From positions 1-45,779 of the forward strand of contig DASSEV010000054.1 in NCBI GenBank assembly GCA_035695105.1: a stretch of DNA of 45,779 nucleotides. Direction: 5' to 3'. This DNA comes from JAICYJ01 sp035695105 (GTDB lineage: Bacteria; Actinomycetota; Thermoleophilia; Gaiellales; JAICJC01). The position numbers and the translations under genes were made by a program. Shown in pieces: positions 7,344 to 15,467 of the stretch (its first letter is position 1; each line of letters opens with the position of its first letter). The notes beneath the pieces are model-generated. The model was not told where the DNA came from. It did no database searches and saw only the letters and a program-made list of their open reading frames with translations.

Positions 7344-8054
7344 ATGGCGACGGTGGAGCATCCCGTGCAGGCATCGGATCAGATCGACGTGCTCGACCAC
7401 GGCTTCGTCCGGCTCGACGCCTGCATGGCCGACGACCTCTCGGTGGTCAACTCCGCCCGCGTGTCGTTCGCCCAGCACTCCACCGAGATGACGGAGCGCG
7501 AGGAGGGGCTGATCCGTTTCCTGATCAGAGAACGGCACGGCAGCCCCACCGAGCACAACGCTTTCCGCTTTCACATCAAGTGCCCGATCTTCGTCTGCCG
7601 GGAGTGGCAGCGCCACCGCATCGGCTCCTTCAACGAGTGGTCGGCGCGCTACTCGCAGCTCGAGGCGGAGTTCTACGTGCCGGAGGCCGAGGACGTCCGC
7701 ACCCAGGTCGGCAAGCCCGGTGCCTACACGTTCGAGCCGGTCGACGCCGACTTGGCGGAGCACACGCGCGAGGCGCAGCGCGCGCAGTACGAGGCGGCGT
7801 ACGCGACCTACCTCGACCTGCTCGAACGCGGCGTCGCGAAGGAAATCGCGCGCAACGTCCTCCCCGTGGCCATCTACACGCAGTTCTACTGGACGGTCAA
7901 CGCGCGCAGCCTGATGAACTTCGTCTCGCTCCGCAACTCCGAGACCGCGCAGCGGGAGATCCGCCGCTACGCGGAGGCGGTCGAGCACTTCTTCGCCGAG
8001 AAGATGCCCGTCACGCACGCCGCGTTCGTGGCGAACGACCGCCGCGCGCCCTGA
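7344..8054 (+). CDS. thyX: Flavin-dependent thymidylate synthase ThyX
   Basis: 236-residue enzyme that makes dTMP from dUMP using methylenetetrahydrofolate, FAD and NADPH, without a folate-oxidising step like that of ThyA. The ThyX signature RHRxxSxNExSxR is complete as RHRIGSFNEWSAR (residues 90-102). The dUMP/FAD-binding C-terminal block ARNVLPVAIYTQFYWTVNARSLMNF is also present. The ATG at 7344 is chosen because the upstream part of the open frame is repeat-derived and TATCCT sits 6 nt before it. The gene is preceded by duplicated palindromes and phased GTGACG repeats, so its expression may be controlled. The family acts as a homotetramer. Confidence 0.96.
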   Translation: MATVEHPVQASDQIDVLDHGFVRLDACMADDLSVVNSARVSFAQHSTEMTEREEGLIRFLIRERHGSPTEHNAFRFHIKCPIFVCREWQRHRIGSFNEWSARYSQLEAEFYVPEAEDVRTQVGKPGAYTFEPVDADLAEHTREAQRAQYEAAYATYLDLLERGVAKEIARNVLPVAIYTQFYWTVNARSLMNFVSLRNSETAQREIRRYAEAVEHFFAEKMPVTHAAFVANDRRAP

Positions 8055-8131
8055 CCTCGCCGCCGCCGTAGCGTGGCCAATCCCGCCGACGGGGGATGCT
8101 GCACGCCCCCTCCCTCGGCGATGGAAGAACC

Positions 8132-9706
8132 ATGACGCCCCTCGTGCCCGCCACGGCCCGGCCAGCCGTGCGCGACGGCGAGCGGACCTCCACCGAGATC
8201 CGCCGCTTTGCCATCCTCTGGTCCGCGGCGTCCGTCGCCGTCCTGATCTTCGTCGCGATCGCGAGCCTGCTGGCGTCCGGCTTCCGCGATGACGCCGGGC
8301 GCCGCGCCGCCGCCACCACGTCCGCCCAGCTCGCCGCCGCGCGCCTCGCGGCGGACATCCAGGGCCAGGCGTCCGACGTGCTGGCGTACCAGGTCACGGG
8401 CGACGCCCGCTACCGCGCCCAGTTCGAGGCGGCCGCACGGGCCACTCTGACGAACATCACCGCCCTGCGCAACGCGGTGGGCAGCGCGGCACGGCCGGCC
8501 GATCGCGCCGCGCTCGACGGCATCCTCACCGACGTCGGCTCATGGGAGCACGCGGCAGGCCTGTCCGTGACGGCGCACCGGGGCGGCGGCGGCCTTGGCG
8601 CCTCCGCCGATCCCGCTCCGAACGGCCGCGTCGCGACGCTCGCCCGGCGCCTGGAATCCCTACAGGGCGCGCTCACCGCAGAGTCGCACGGAGCCATCAG
8701 CACGGCGCGCTTCCGTGCTCACGTCGCCGACATCGTCCGGCAGGTCGCCACGCTGCTCGGCCTGATCATCCTCTTCGCCGGCGGTGTGCGCCTGCTCCGC
8801 CGCGCGTTCACGCTGGCCAGCGACGCCGACGGCCGACGGGAGCGAGAGGTCGCCTGGAGCAGCCAGATCGAATCCGTGCTGGGCTGGAGCGTCCGCGCCA
8901 AGGCCGCCGCCACCCGCAGCCAGCTGATCGGCTTCGCCAACATGGTGCCCAAGGATGCGATCGGCGCCACCTGCTTCATCATCAGCGAGGGCCCCGCGAA
9001 CGGCCATCCGTCGCACGGCCGACCGCGGTTCGCGATGCAGGTCGACGAGGCCGGGGAGGGACTGCACGTCTCGGTCTGCTTCGACCACGGCCGCGGCGAC
9101 GAGCACGACCACCACGCGCTCGACCTCCTGCTCGGCCACCTGGCCGCCCTCTGGCGCACCGTGCTGCGCCAGGAGGAGCTCGAGCGGGCCGCCGGCCACG
9201 ACGCGCTGACGGGGCTCCCGAACCGCCGCGCCTTCGAGGCCGAGCTGCGCCGCCGCGTCGCGCTCTCCCGCCGCCGCGGTCTGGGCTTCACGCTGGCCAT
9301 GGTCGACCTCGACCACTTCAAGCTCGTCAACGACCAGCTCGGCCACCCCGAGGGCGACACCGTCCTGCGCCGCTCCGGCGAGGCGATCCGCGGCTCCCTG
9401 CGCACCTCGGACCGCGTGTTCCGCGTAGGCGGCGAGGAGTTCGCCCTCATCCTGGAGACCGGCGATGGGAGCGGCGTGGCGGATCTGCTCGAGCGCAGCC
9501 GCGAGGCGGTCAAGGATCTCGGCGTGGAGCCGCTCGAGGGCCGCGTGCTCTCTGCCTCGATCGGCTGGGCGGTGTACCCCGACGATGCCGACGACCGCTC
9601 CGAGCTGATCGCGCTGGCAGACGCCGCCCTCTACCGCGCCAAGTCAGACGGCCGCGACCGGGTCGTGCGCGCCGGCAGCGGCGAGCTGCAAACGCTGGCC
9701 GGCTAG
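8132..9706 (+). CDS. Membrane diguanylate cyclase (GGDEF domain)
   Basis: From the ATG at 8132 (GGAAGAA just upstream) the protein has 524 residues; an in-frame ATG at 8096 is an alternative. Order: transmembrane helix about 26-48, extracytoplasmic helical sensor region rich in Ala/Arg (about 50-195), second transmembrane helix about 200-220. A cytoplasmic segment of unclear fold comes next (about 235-340, with a histidine-rich DHGRGDEHDHH stretch). The C-terminal GGDEF domain starts at DALTGLPNRRAF. The active-site loop reads GGEEF (about 432-436), and RTSD five residues before it is a complete inhibitory I-site. It should therefore make c-di-GMP with product feedback. The sensed signal is unknown. 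It ends 4 bp from the convergent gamma-glutamyltransferase gene. Confidence 0.9.
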   Translation: MTPLVPATARPAVRDGERTSTEIRRFAILWSAASVAVLIFVAIASLLASGFRDDAGRRAAATTSAQLAAARLAADIQGQASDVLAYQVTGDARYRAQFEAAARATLTNITALRNAVGSAARPADRAALDGILTDVGSWEHAAGLSVTAHRGGGGLGASADPAPNGRVATLARRLESLQGALTAESHGAISTARFRAHVADIVRQVATLLGLIILFAGGVRLLRRAFTLASDADGRREREVAWSSQIESVLGWSVRAKAAATRSQLIGFANMVPKDAIGATCFIISEGPANGHPSHGRPRFAMQVDEAGEGLHVSVCFDHGRGDEHDHHALDLLLGHLAALWRTVLRQEELERAAGHDALTGLPNRRAFEAELRRRVALSRRRGLGFTLAMVDLDHFKLVNDQLGHPEGDTVLRRSGEAIRGSLRTSDRVFRVGGEEFALILETGDGSGVADLLERSREAVKDLGVEPLEGRVLSASIGWAVYPDDADDRSELIALADAALYRAKSDGRDRVVRAGSGELQTLAG

Positions 9707-9710
9707 GTCC

Positions 9711-11066
9711 CTACACCCCGAGGGCGAGGCCGTCGCGCCGCGGCTCGCTGCCGCCCCGGTACACGCCGCCGTCGCGCACGATCAGGTGCGCGCTCCCGAA
9801 GTTGTGCGGGTCGTCGACGACGCTCGCGGCGCGCCCTCCGAATGCGTCGGCCAGCGACGCCAGCGGGGGCTCGAGGGAGACCGACCCGTCCTCCTCGAGC
9901 CGGTAGCGCGGGGCATCGAGCGCCTGCTGCGGCTCCATACCGTGGTCGAGCAGGTTGACCAGCACCTGAACGTGCCCCTGCGGCTGGAACTGCCCGCCGG
10001 TCACGCCGAACACCGCCCGCCAGCGGCCGTCGCCGTCGAGCAGCGCGGCCGGGATGATCGTGTGGAACGGCCTCTTGCCCGGAGCGAACGCGTTCGGGTG
10101 GCCGGCCTCGGTAACGAATCCCGATCCCCTGTTCTGCAGCATGAACCCGTGCCCGGGGACGATCACCTGCGACCCGAACCCGTAGAAGATGCTCTGGATC
10201 AACGACACGCCCATGCCCTCCCCGTCGGCGGTGCACACGTATGCGGTGCCGCCAATCGTGGCGTAGCCGCGCGCGTAGGCGGCGGCCAGCGCATCGACCT
10301 GATCCGGCAGCGACGGGGAGACCAGCGATTCGAGCGCCCAGCCGGCGATCGACCCCTGGCCGTTCGGCGGCAGTTCGAGCAGACGGTGACCGGCATACTC
10401 GAACTCCATCGGCTCGACCCAGTCGTTGCGATGCGCCTCCAGGTCGGCCTCCTCCAGCCAGCTGACAGAGGCGATCGCCTCCGCCACCGCGCCGCCGTAG
10501 AAGCGGCCGTCCGCGACCACCTCGAGGGTGCCGGCCATGTCGGGGTTCGCGAACACTGGGCCCGGCCTGAACACCTCTGCCGCCTCACCGGACAACGCTT
10601 CCCAGTCCCGGCTCCACATCACAGCGTTGCGCGGCGCCATGGCGAAGCCCTCGCGGGCGAGTCGGATCGCCGGCGCAAGCAGCTCGGGCATGGATCGCGT
10701 GGCGAAGCGTCCGGCCAGGTCCGCCCATCCCGCCACGCACCCGGGCACCGTGACGCTCCGCGGCCCGAACAGCTCGGGCAGCTCGCCGCCCGGGTCGCGC
10801 GGTGCCCGCCCGCTGGCGTTGAGCCCCGCCGGCGCCTCGCCGTCGCGCACGACGATCGCGAACAGGTCACCCCCGAGGCCGCACTGGTTCGGCTCGGCGA
10901 CGGCGAGCACGCCGGCGGCGGTGAGCGCCGCGTCCATCGCGTTGCCTCCGGCCCGGAGCACCTCCGCAGCCGCGGCGGCGGCCAAGGGCTGGCTGGTCGC
11001 CACCATCCCGGCGGAGCCGGCGGCGGATGGTCGCGGCGGTGACGGCGTCCAGGTCACGCGCGGCAT
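9711..11066 (-). CDS. Gamma-glutamyltransferase family protein, shortened
   Basis: 451 residues from the ATG at 11066. Ntn-hydrolase family of gamma-glutamyltransferases and acylases, which self-cleave before a catalytic threonine. Recognisable blocks are GMVATSQPLAAAAAAEVLRAGGNAMDAA, NQCGLGGDLFAIV, VTVPGCVAGWADL, NGQGSIAGWALE, GFMLQNRGSGF, FHTIIPAALLD and GVTGGQFQPQGHVQVL. Family members usually have 520-580 residues. Here only about 25 residues lie between the SIAGWALE block and the cleavage site, where others have 80-100. The nucleophile region reads IGGTAYVCTADGEG, where typical enzymes have TTH-x-S-V-V-D; the first Thr is kept and the second is Ala. No signal peptide is obvious from this start. 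Activity as a true GGT is uncertain. Confidence 0.78.
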   Translation of the reverse strand: MPRVTWTPSPPRPSAAGSAGMVATSQPLAAAAAAEVLRAGGNAMDAALTAAGVLAVAEPNQCGLGGDLFAIVVRDGEAPAGLNASGRAPRDPGGELPELFGPRSVTVPGCVAGWADLAGRFATRSMPELLAPAIRLAREGFAMAPRNAVMWSRDWEALSGEAAEVFRPGPVFANPDMAGTLEVVADGRFYGGAVAEAIASVSWLEEADLEAHRNDWVEPMEFEYAGHRLLELPPNGQGSIAGWALESLVSPSLPDQVDALAAAYARGYATIGGTAYVCTADGEGMGVSLIQSIFYGFGSQVIVPGHGFMLQNRGSGFVTEAGHPNAFAPGKRPFHTIIPAALLDGDGRWRAVFGVTGGQFQPQGHVQVLVNLLDHGMEPQQALDAPRYRLEEDGSVSLEPPLASLADAFGGRAASVVDDPHNFGSAHLIVRDGGVYRGGSEPRRDGLALGV

Positions 11067-11135
11067 GCTACGCGACGGGCCCCAATCCCCCGTCGGGGTG
11101 ACGCGCCGTCCCCCGGACAGGCCGACTCTGAGCAG

Positions 11136-12137
11136 GTGGCTCCCCACCACTCTCGCTCGGATCGCGGCCAGGCAGCGATCCTCACCATCGTTGCGCTGAC
11201 CACGCTGATCGGCATGGTCGCGCTCGTGATCGACGTCGGCGTCTGGCGCACCGAGCGCGGGCACATGGTCAATGCCGCCGACGCCGCCGCGCTGGCGGGC
11301 GCCGCCAACCTCAATCAGGGCACGTCTTCCGCCGTGGCGACCGCCGTGCAGGCGGCCAAGGTGAACGGCGCCACGTCTGCGAACGCGGTGGCGTACACGA
11401 GCTCGAGCACGATCGGCCCCGACACGATCAAGGTAACGGTCACGGCCCCTGGCAAGCCGTACTTCGCACGGCTGTTCGGGATCACGGGATTCAACATCAC
11501 GGCGACGGCCACCGCGCGCGTGTTCGCCTATACCGGCCTCAACGACACATCGGTCGTCCCGATCGGCGTGACGCCAAACATGCTGCCCGCGTTCGGCAAC
11601 GAGATCGACCTGAAGATGTCCGGCGGTGGCTGCCCCACCAACGACTGCGGCGCCCTGCAGCTGCCGTACGAGGAGAATGGATGCAGCGCCGGGACCGGCG
11701 CAAACGCCTGGCGCGACCTGCTCGGCGGCACGACGACGCCGTGCCCGATCCAGGTTGGAGACATCCTCAGCCCCGTGAAGGGCGTCACGTCCGGACCGAG
11801 CGACCAGGGCATGGACACGCGCATCGGATCCAACAGCGACACGTTCGACCAGGTCGTTCGAACCGACCCGAACGGCGGCCTCTCGACGATCATCAACCCG
11901 GACTCGCCGCGCCTGGTGCAGGTGCCGATCATCGTCGACGCCAAGACCGGCGCCAACGCGTTCCCGCAGGGCAGCGGCGATGTGCGCGTGGTCGGTTTCG
12001 CCTACTTCTTCATCACGACCTGGGGCAACGGCGAGATCAAGGGCATCTTCATCCAGGCCACCGCCAACCTACCGACCGGCAGCACCGGGCCGGTCAGCGG
12101 GCAAACCGGCATCTACAAGATCAAGCTGATCTCGTAG
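11136..12137 (+). CDS. TadG/TadE-like protein (putative Flp pilus-assembly N-terminal domain)
   Basis: 333 residues. The N-terminus has the pilus-assembly TadE/G-like pattern: RGQAAI followed by a hydrophobic helix (about residues 14-36). VDVGVWRTERGHMVNAADAAALAGAANL completes it, with the charged then AADAAALAGA stretch characteristic of the family. The remaining 270 residues are an extracytoplasmic domain with four cysteines (CPTNDC, NGC, PCPI), likely disulfide-linked, and no recognised fold. No other tad genes (ATPase, TadB/C, pilin) lie in the window, so it is an orphan and may be a membrane-anchored surface protein rather than a pilus component. The GTG start at 11136 has only a weak site upstream. 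It ends 9 bp from the convergent molybdopterin enzyme gene. Confidence 0.72.
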   Translation: MAPHHSRSDRGQAAILTIVALTTLIGMVALVIDVGVWRTERGHMVNAADAAALAGAANLNQGTSSAVATAVQAAKVNGATSANAVAYTSSSTIGPDTIKVTVTAPGKPYFARLFGITGFNITATATARVFAYTGLNDTSVVPIGVTPNMLPAFGNEIDLKMSGGGCPTNDCGALQLPYEENGCSAGTGANAWRDLLGGTTTPCPIQVGDILSPVKGVTSGPSDQGMDTRIGSNSDTFDQVVRTDPNGGLSTIINPDSPRLVQVPIIVDAKTGANAFPQGSGDVRVVGFAYFFITTWGNGEIKGIFIQATANLPTGSTGPVSGQTGIYKIKLIS

Positions 12138-12146
12138 CGCCCCGGC

Positions 12147-13079
12147 TCAGCCGATCGGGAACGGCAGCTGCCACCACGACGGCAGCGAGCTCGGCTCGAT
12201 CGAGCTGACCCACTTCACCCACCAGAACCCGCGCCGCCCGGGTGCAACCAGCCGCGCCGGTGCGCCGTGCGCCGGCGCCAGCGGCGAGCCGTCGAGCTCG
12301 GTGGCGAGCAGCAGCCCGGGCACCTCTCCGATGTCGAACCGGCGGCTATAGCCCGTGTGGGAGCGGACGATCACGCTGCGGGTGCCGCTCGGCACGCGGC
12401 CCAGCAGGTCGTCGACGCCGACGCCCGTCCAGCGGTTCACGCTGTACCAGCCGCTGGTGCAGTCGAGCGCGCACGTGACCGACCTCCGGGGGAGCCCCGC
12501 CATCCGCTGCTGCCACTCGCCCGAATCGACCGGCGGCGTGGAGTCGTTCAGCCACGACGTCGGTGCCGGCTGCCCCTGACGCAGCGAGCCGGTGGCCGCC
12601 CGGGAGGAGCCGACGGTGCCCTCGAACACGGCCTTGACGGCGACCGCTGCCACCGCGACCCCGGCCACGCGGAGAAACGCCGCCCGGGTGAGATCGCCCC
12701 GGCGCGGGCGCTGCGGGTGCGACACCACATGCATGAGCACCAGCGGGACGAGGGCGACGCCGAGCGCGACGTGCAGCCCGAGCACCGTCACCGGCCCGGC
12801 ATCGCCGGCGCCGAGCGCGTGGGCGATTCCCGTGACCAGCATCCCGATCGCCACGGCCGCGGCGACGAGCGACGCGCCGGCATCCGAGCCGCGGCGCGCG
12901 AGCCCACGCCGGGCCACCGGCAGCTTCCAGCGGATCAGCAGCACCACCCAGAAGCCGGCGGCGCCGTGCAGCCATGTCACCAGCCACGCGCGCCCCTCGC
13001 CCACCCACAGGCTGAGCACCCCGGACACGAGCGCCGCGGACAGCGCGGCGAGCAGCGTCAGGTTGGTACGCCGGGCCAC
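12147..13079 (-). CDS. Membrane-anchored molybdopterin-dependent oxidoreductase (sulfite oxidase family)
   Basis: 310 residues. The first about 160 form four or five transmembrane helices with histidines (TWLHGAAGFW, LGLHVALG, LMHVVSHP) placed as in cytochrome b561-type membrane subunits. The C-terminal half is the oxidoreductase molybdopterin-binding domain of sulfite oxidase/YedY relatives. The cysteine that ligates molybdenum is likely in LDCTSGWYSVNRWTGV, and HGAPARLVAPGRRGFWWVKWV is the conserved cofactor pocket. It is a fusion of a heme-like membrane anchor and a Mo enzyme, so electrons could pass directly to or from the quinone pool. The substrate is unknown. The GTG start at 13079 is preceded at 6 nt by TAGGCT, a leaderless-type -10. 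Confidence 0.82.
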   Translation of the reverse strand: MARRTNLTLLAALSAALVSGVLSLWVGEGRAWLVTWLHGAAGFWVVLLIRWKLPVARRGLARRGSDAGASLVAAAVAIGMLVTGIAHALGAGDAGPVTVLGLHVALGVALVPLVLMHVVSHPQRPRRGDLTRAAFLRVAGVAVAAVAVKAVFEGTVGSSRAATGSLRQGQPAPTSWLNDSTPPVDSGEWQQRMAGLPRRSVTCALDCTSGWYSVNRWTGVGVDDLLGRVPSGTRSVIVRSHTGYSRRFDIGEVPGLLLATELDGSPLAPAHGAPARLVAPGRRGFWWVKWVSSIEPSSLPSWWQLPFPIG

Positions 13080-13085
13080 GATCCC

Positions 13086-13091
13086 AGCCTA
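13086..13091 (-). promoter_or_regulatory. -10 element of the molybdopterin oxidoreductase gene, leaderless type
   Basis: On the minus strand TAGGCT is followed by six bases and the GTG start at 13079. The spacing equals that at thyX, tetR, metB and the beta-propeller gene. Confidence 0.45.
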
Positions 13092-13112
13092 GTGCCGGGC
13101 AGGTGGGTACCG

Positions 13113-13139
13113 GGGGAGGGCGGTCACGCCGCCCTCCCC
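13113..13139 (-). terminator. Hairpin terminator candidate after the MFS gene
   Basis: A perfect 11-bp stem (GGGGAGGGCGG with its complement) with loop TCACG lies 12 bp beyond the MFS stop, in the direction of its transcription. No U-tract follows. It would end the tetR-MFS transcript before the downstream gene's promoter. Confidence 0.6.
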
Positions 13140-13150
13140 GGGTCGGAGTC

Positions 13151-14698
13151 CTAGACCTCCACCATGGCAGGCGCCGACTCGCGGTCGCCCGCCTGCTGTG
13201 CCACGATCGGCGCGTGCCGGAGCCCGAAGAAGGCCGTCATCGCCGCGGCGAACGAGAACACCGCTCCGACCAGCATGGCTCCCTGCACGCCGTGCACGAA
13301 CGCGTTCAGGGCAGCCGACTCCGCCGCGCTTGCCTGCGCCAGCGACGCGCCATGGGCCAGCGCGAGGTCGTGGATCTTCGCGCCCTGCCCGCCGGTGACC
13401 AGCGGAACGGCCTGGGCCGGTCCTGTCCAGACGTCGCTGACGCGCACCGACACAACCGCGCCGAGCACGGCGACACCGAGCGCGCCACCCACCTGACGCG
13501 ACGCGTTGATGACACCCGAGGCAACACCGGCCTTGGCATGGTCGACGGCGCCCATACCGGCCGCCGAGACGGCCGGCATCGTCATGGCGATGCCGATGCC
13601 GGAGACGATGTACGCGGGCCAGATCTCGTTGTAGGAGCTGTGAACCGTCAGCCGGGAGAGCTGCAGCAGGCCGGCCGTCATCATCAGCATGCCCACCGTC
13701 ATCTGGTAGCGCGGCTGCACCCGGCCGCTCATCCGTCCTGCGATCGGCGCCACGAAGATCACCATCATCGTCATCGGAAGCGACCGCACGCCGGCCTCGA
13801 GCGCCGAATAGCCGAGCACGTTCTGGAAGTACAGGGTGATGAAGTAGAAGATGCCGAACATCGCGAAGCCGACGAACAGCACCACCGAGCTCGAGGCCGA
13901 GAACACCCGTGAGCGGAAGAAGCTCAGCGGCAGCATCGGCTCGGCCGTGGTGCTCTCGCGCCAGATGAAGAGGCCGAGCAGCACGACCGACAGCCCGAGG
14001 AACCCGAGCGTGTAGGCCGACGTCCACGAATGGCTGCCGGTCTTGATCAGGGCCCAGGTCAGCGAGAACAGGCCGCCCGTGACGAGCAGCACGCCCGGCA
14101 GGTCGAGCGCCCGCGTCGTCGTGTCGCGGGACTCGACGACCGCCCAGAGGGCGACGCCGGCCGCGATGATCCCGATCGGGACGTTGATCCAGAACACGGC
14201 CGACCACGAGACGTGCTCGACCAGGAACCCGCCCAGCAGCGGGCCGACCGCGAGGCCGAGCCCGGAGACGCCGGCCCAGATGCCGATCGCCGTCGGCAGC
14301 TCCTTGCGCGGGAACGCGGCGACGAGGATCGAGAGCGACAGCGGGTTCAGGAACGCGCCGCCGACGCCCTGGAGCGCGCGGAAGGCGATCAGCTGGGTGT
14401 CGCTGGTGGCCATGGCGCAGGCCGCCGAGGACAGCGTGAAGATGGCCAGGCCGACCAGGAAGATGCGCTTGCGGCCGAACCGGTCACCGAGCTTGCCGCC
14501 GAGCAGGATCAGCGCGGCGAACGTGAGGACGTACGCGTTGACCGTCCACTCGAGGTTCTCGGGGTTGGTGATATGGAGCGAGCGCTGGATGGTCGGCAGC
14601 GCGACGTTCACGACCGTGTTGTCGAGCATGATCATGAACAGGGCGAAACACATGGCGAACAGCGTCCACCACTTGTGGTTTGGATGGTCCTTGCTCAT
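13151..14698 (-). CDS. MFS drug transporter, DHA2 (14-TMS) family
   Basis: 515-residue inner-membrane proton-driven exporter of the DHA2/EmrB-QacA type. The N-terminus shows the family's MLDNTVVNVALPTIQRSL in helix 1. Motif A is GKLGDRFGRKRIF in the loop after helix 2, and antiporter motif C is GLGLAVGPLLGGFL in helix 5. About 14 hydrophobic segments are visible. The aspartate of LDNTVVNVALP is the usual substrate/proton residue. The ATG at 14698 shares ATGA with the tetR stop, so it is co-translated with its probable repressor. The substrate is likely a lipophilic toxic compound or antibiotic but is not deducible. Confidence 0.93.
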   Translation of the reverse strand: MSKDHPNHKWWTLFAMCFALFMIMLDNTVVNVALPTIQRSLHITNPENLEWTVNAYVLTFAALILLGGKLGDRFGRKRIFLVGLAIFTLSSAACAMATSDTQLIAFRALQGVGGAFLNPLSLSILVAAFPRKELPTAIGIWAGVSGLGLAVGPLLGGFLVEHVSWSAVFWINVPIGIIAAGVALWAVVESRDTTTRALDLPGVLLVTGGLFSLTWALIKTGSHSWTSAYTLGFLGLSVVLLGLFIWRESTTAEPMLPLSFFRSRVFSASSSVVLFVGFAMFGIFYFITLYFQNVLGYSALEAGVRSLPMTMMVIFVAPIAGRMSGRVQPRYQMTVGMLMMTAGLLQLSRLTVHSSYNEIWPAYIVSGIGIAMTMPAVSAAGMGAVDHAKAGVASGVINASRQVGGALGVAVLGAVVSVRVSDVWTGPAQAVPLVTGGQGAKIHDLALAHGASLAQASAAESAALNAFVHGVQGAMLVGAVFSFAAAMTAFFGLRHAPIVAQQAGDRESAPAMVEV

Positions 14699-15315
14699 CC
14701 AGCCACCTCCTTGTCATCCGTCGTGCGCACGAGCGCGAGCAATGTCTGGGGTATCTCCGGTAGGTGATCGGCGACCTCCGGGCCCTCGAGGGCCATGCGG
14801 AAGCCGGAGGCCAGAACGAAGCCGAGCCAAAGCCAGCCGATCTGTTCAGCATCGATGTCGGTGCGGGCCGTGCCCGACGCCTGCATGGCGCGAACCGAGT
14901 CGACCACCCGGTGGCGCATCTCCGACACGCTTGCCTCCAGGGCCGAGCGGATCTCCGGCTCGTGGGCCAGCGTGATCGCCAGCATGCGCAGGCGCGAGAC
15001 CTCGATCATGACCGGGTCATGGGCCAGCGGGCTGACCATCCGCACCATCTGCTCCAGGCCGCTTCCGCAGTCCTCGAGCAATGCGTGTATGCGCGTCTTC
15101 AGCTGGGTGGTGGCATCGACCAGCACCGCGGCGAACAGCGCCTGCTTCGAGGCGAAGTGCTTGTAGAGCATCGGCTCGGAGCACTCGGCCAGCCTGGCGA
15201 TCTCCGCCGTGCTGGCGCCGTGGAAGCCGTGCTTCGCGAACACGGTGCGGGCGGCCGCGAGGATCATCTCGTGGCGCTCGTCGTGGGTGAGCCGCTGTCT
15301 GGCCGCAACCGCCAT
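14695..15315 (-). CDS. TetR-family repressor of the adjacent MFS exporter
   Basis: 206 residues. The N-terminal helix-turn-helix is classic: RHEMILAAARTVFAKHGFHGASTAEIARLAECSEPMLYKHFASKQALFAAV (about 15-66). The C-terminal all-helical ligand-binding and dimerisation domain is typical of the family. The gene overlaps the MFS gene by ATGA, and a 20-bp palindrome covers its promoter, so autorepression of the tetR-MFS operon with release by the exported compound is the natural model. The start ATG at 15315 is preceded at exactly 6 nt by TAACCT, so the message is probably leaderless. Confidence 0.92.
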   Translation of the reverse strand: MAVAARQRLTHDERHEMILAAARTVFAKHGFHGASTAEIARLAECSEPMLYKHFASKQALFAAVLVDATTQLKTRIHALLEDCGSGLEQMVRMVSPLAHDPVMIEVSRLRMLAITLAHEPEIRSALEASVSEMRHRVVDSVRAMQASGTARTDIDAEQIGWLWLGFVLASGFRMALEGPEVADHLPEIPQTLLALVRTTDDKEVAG

Positions 15316-15321
15316 CGCCGC

Positions 15322-15350
15322 AGGTTAGTGAACTCTTACTAACCATGCAA
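15322..15350 (-). promoter_or_regulatory. tetR promoter with overlapping palindromic operator
   Basis: The 20-bp sequence GTTAGTGAACTCTTACTAAC (15324-15343) is an inverted repeat with one mismatch per 8-bp arm, a typical TetR-family operator. On the minus strand a -35-like TTGCAT (15350-15345), a 17-bp spacer and a -10 TAACCT (15327-15322) frame it. Bound repressor would therefore cover the whole core promoter. Confidence 0.7.
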
Positions 15351-15467
15351 GTCAGGAGCGTCACACGCCTCAAGACCCGCTGTCGGCGGCGAAAGGCCGT
15401 TCGTGGCGCGAGCGATGGCGGGCGTGTCCGAGTTGCGCGACCGGTCTACTCGCTAGCGTTGTCACCG

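Noticed and set aside
11136..12137. A tad pilus locus
   Set aside because: Only a single TadG-like gene is present; no TadA ATPase, TadB/C, prepilin peptidase or pilin is nearby.
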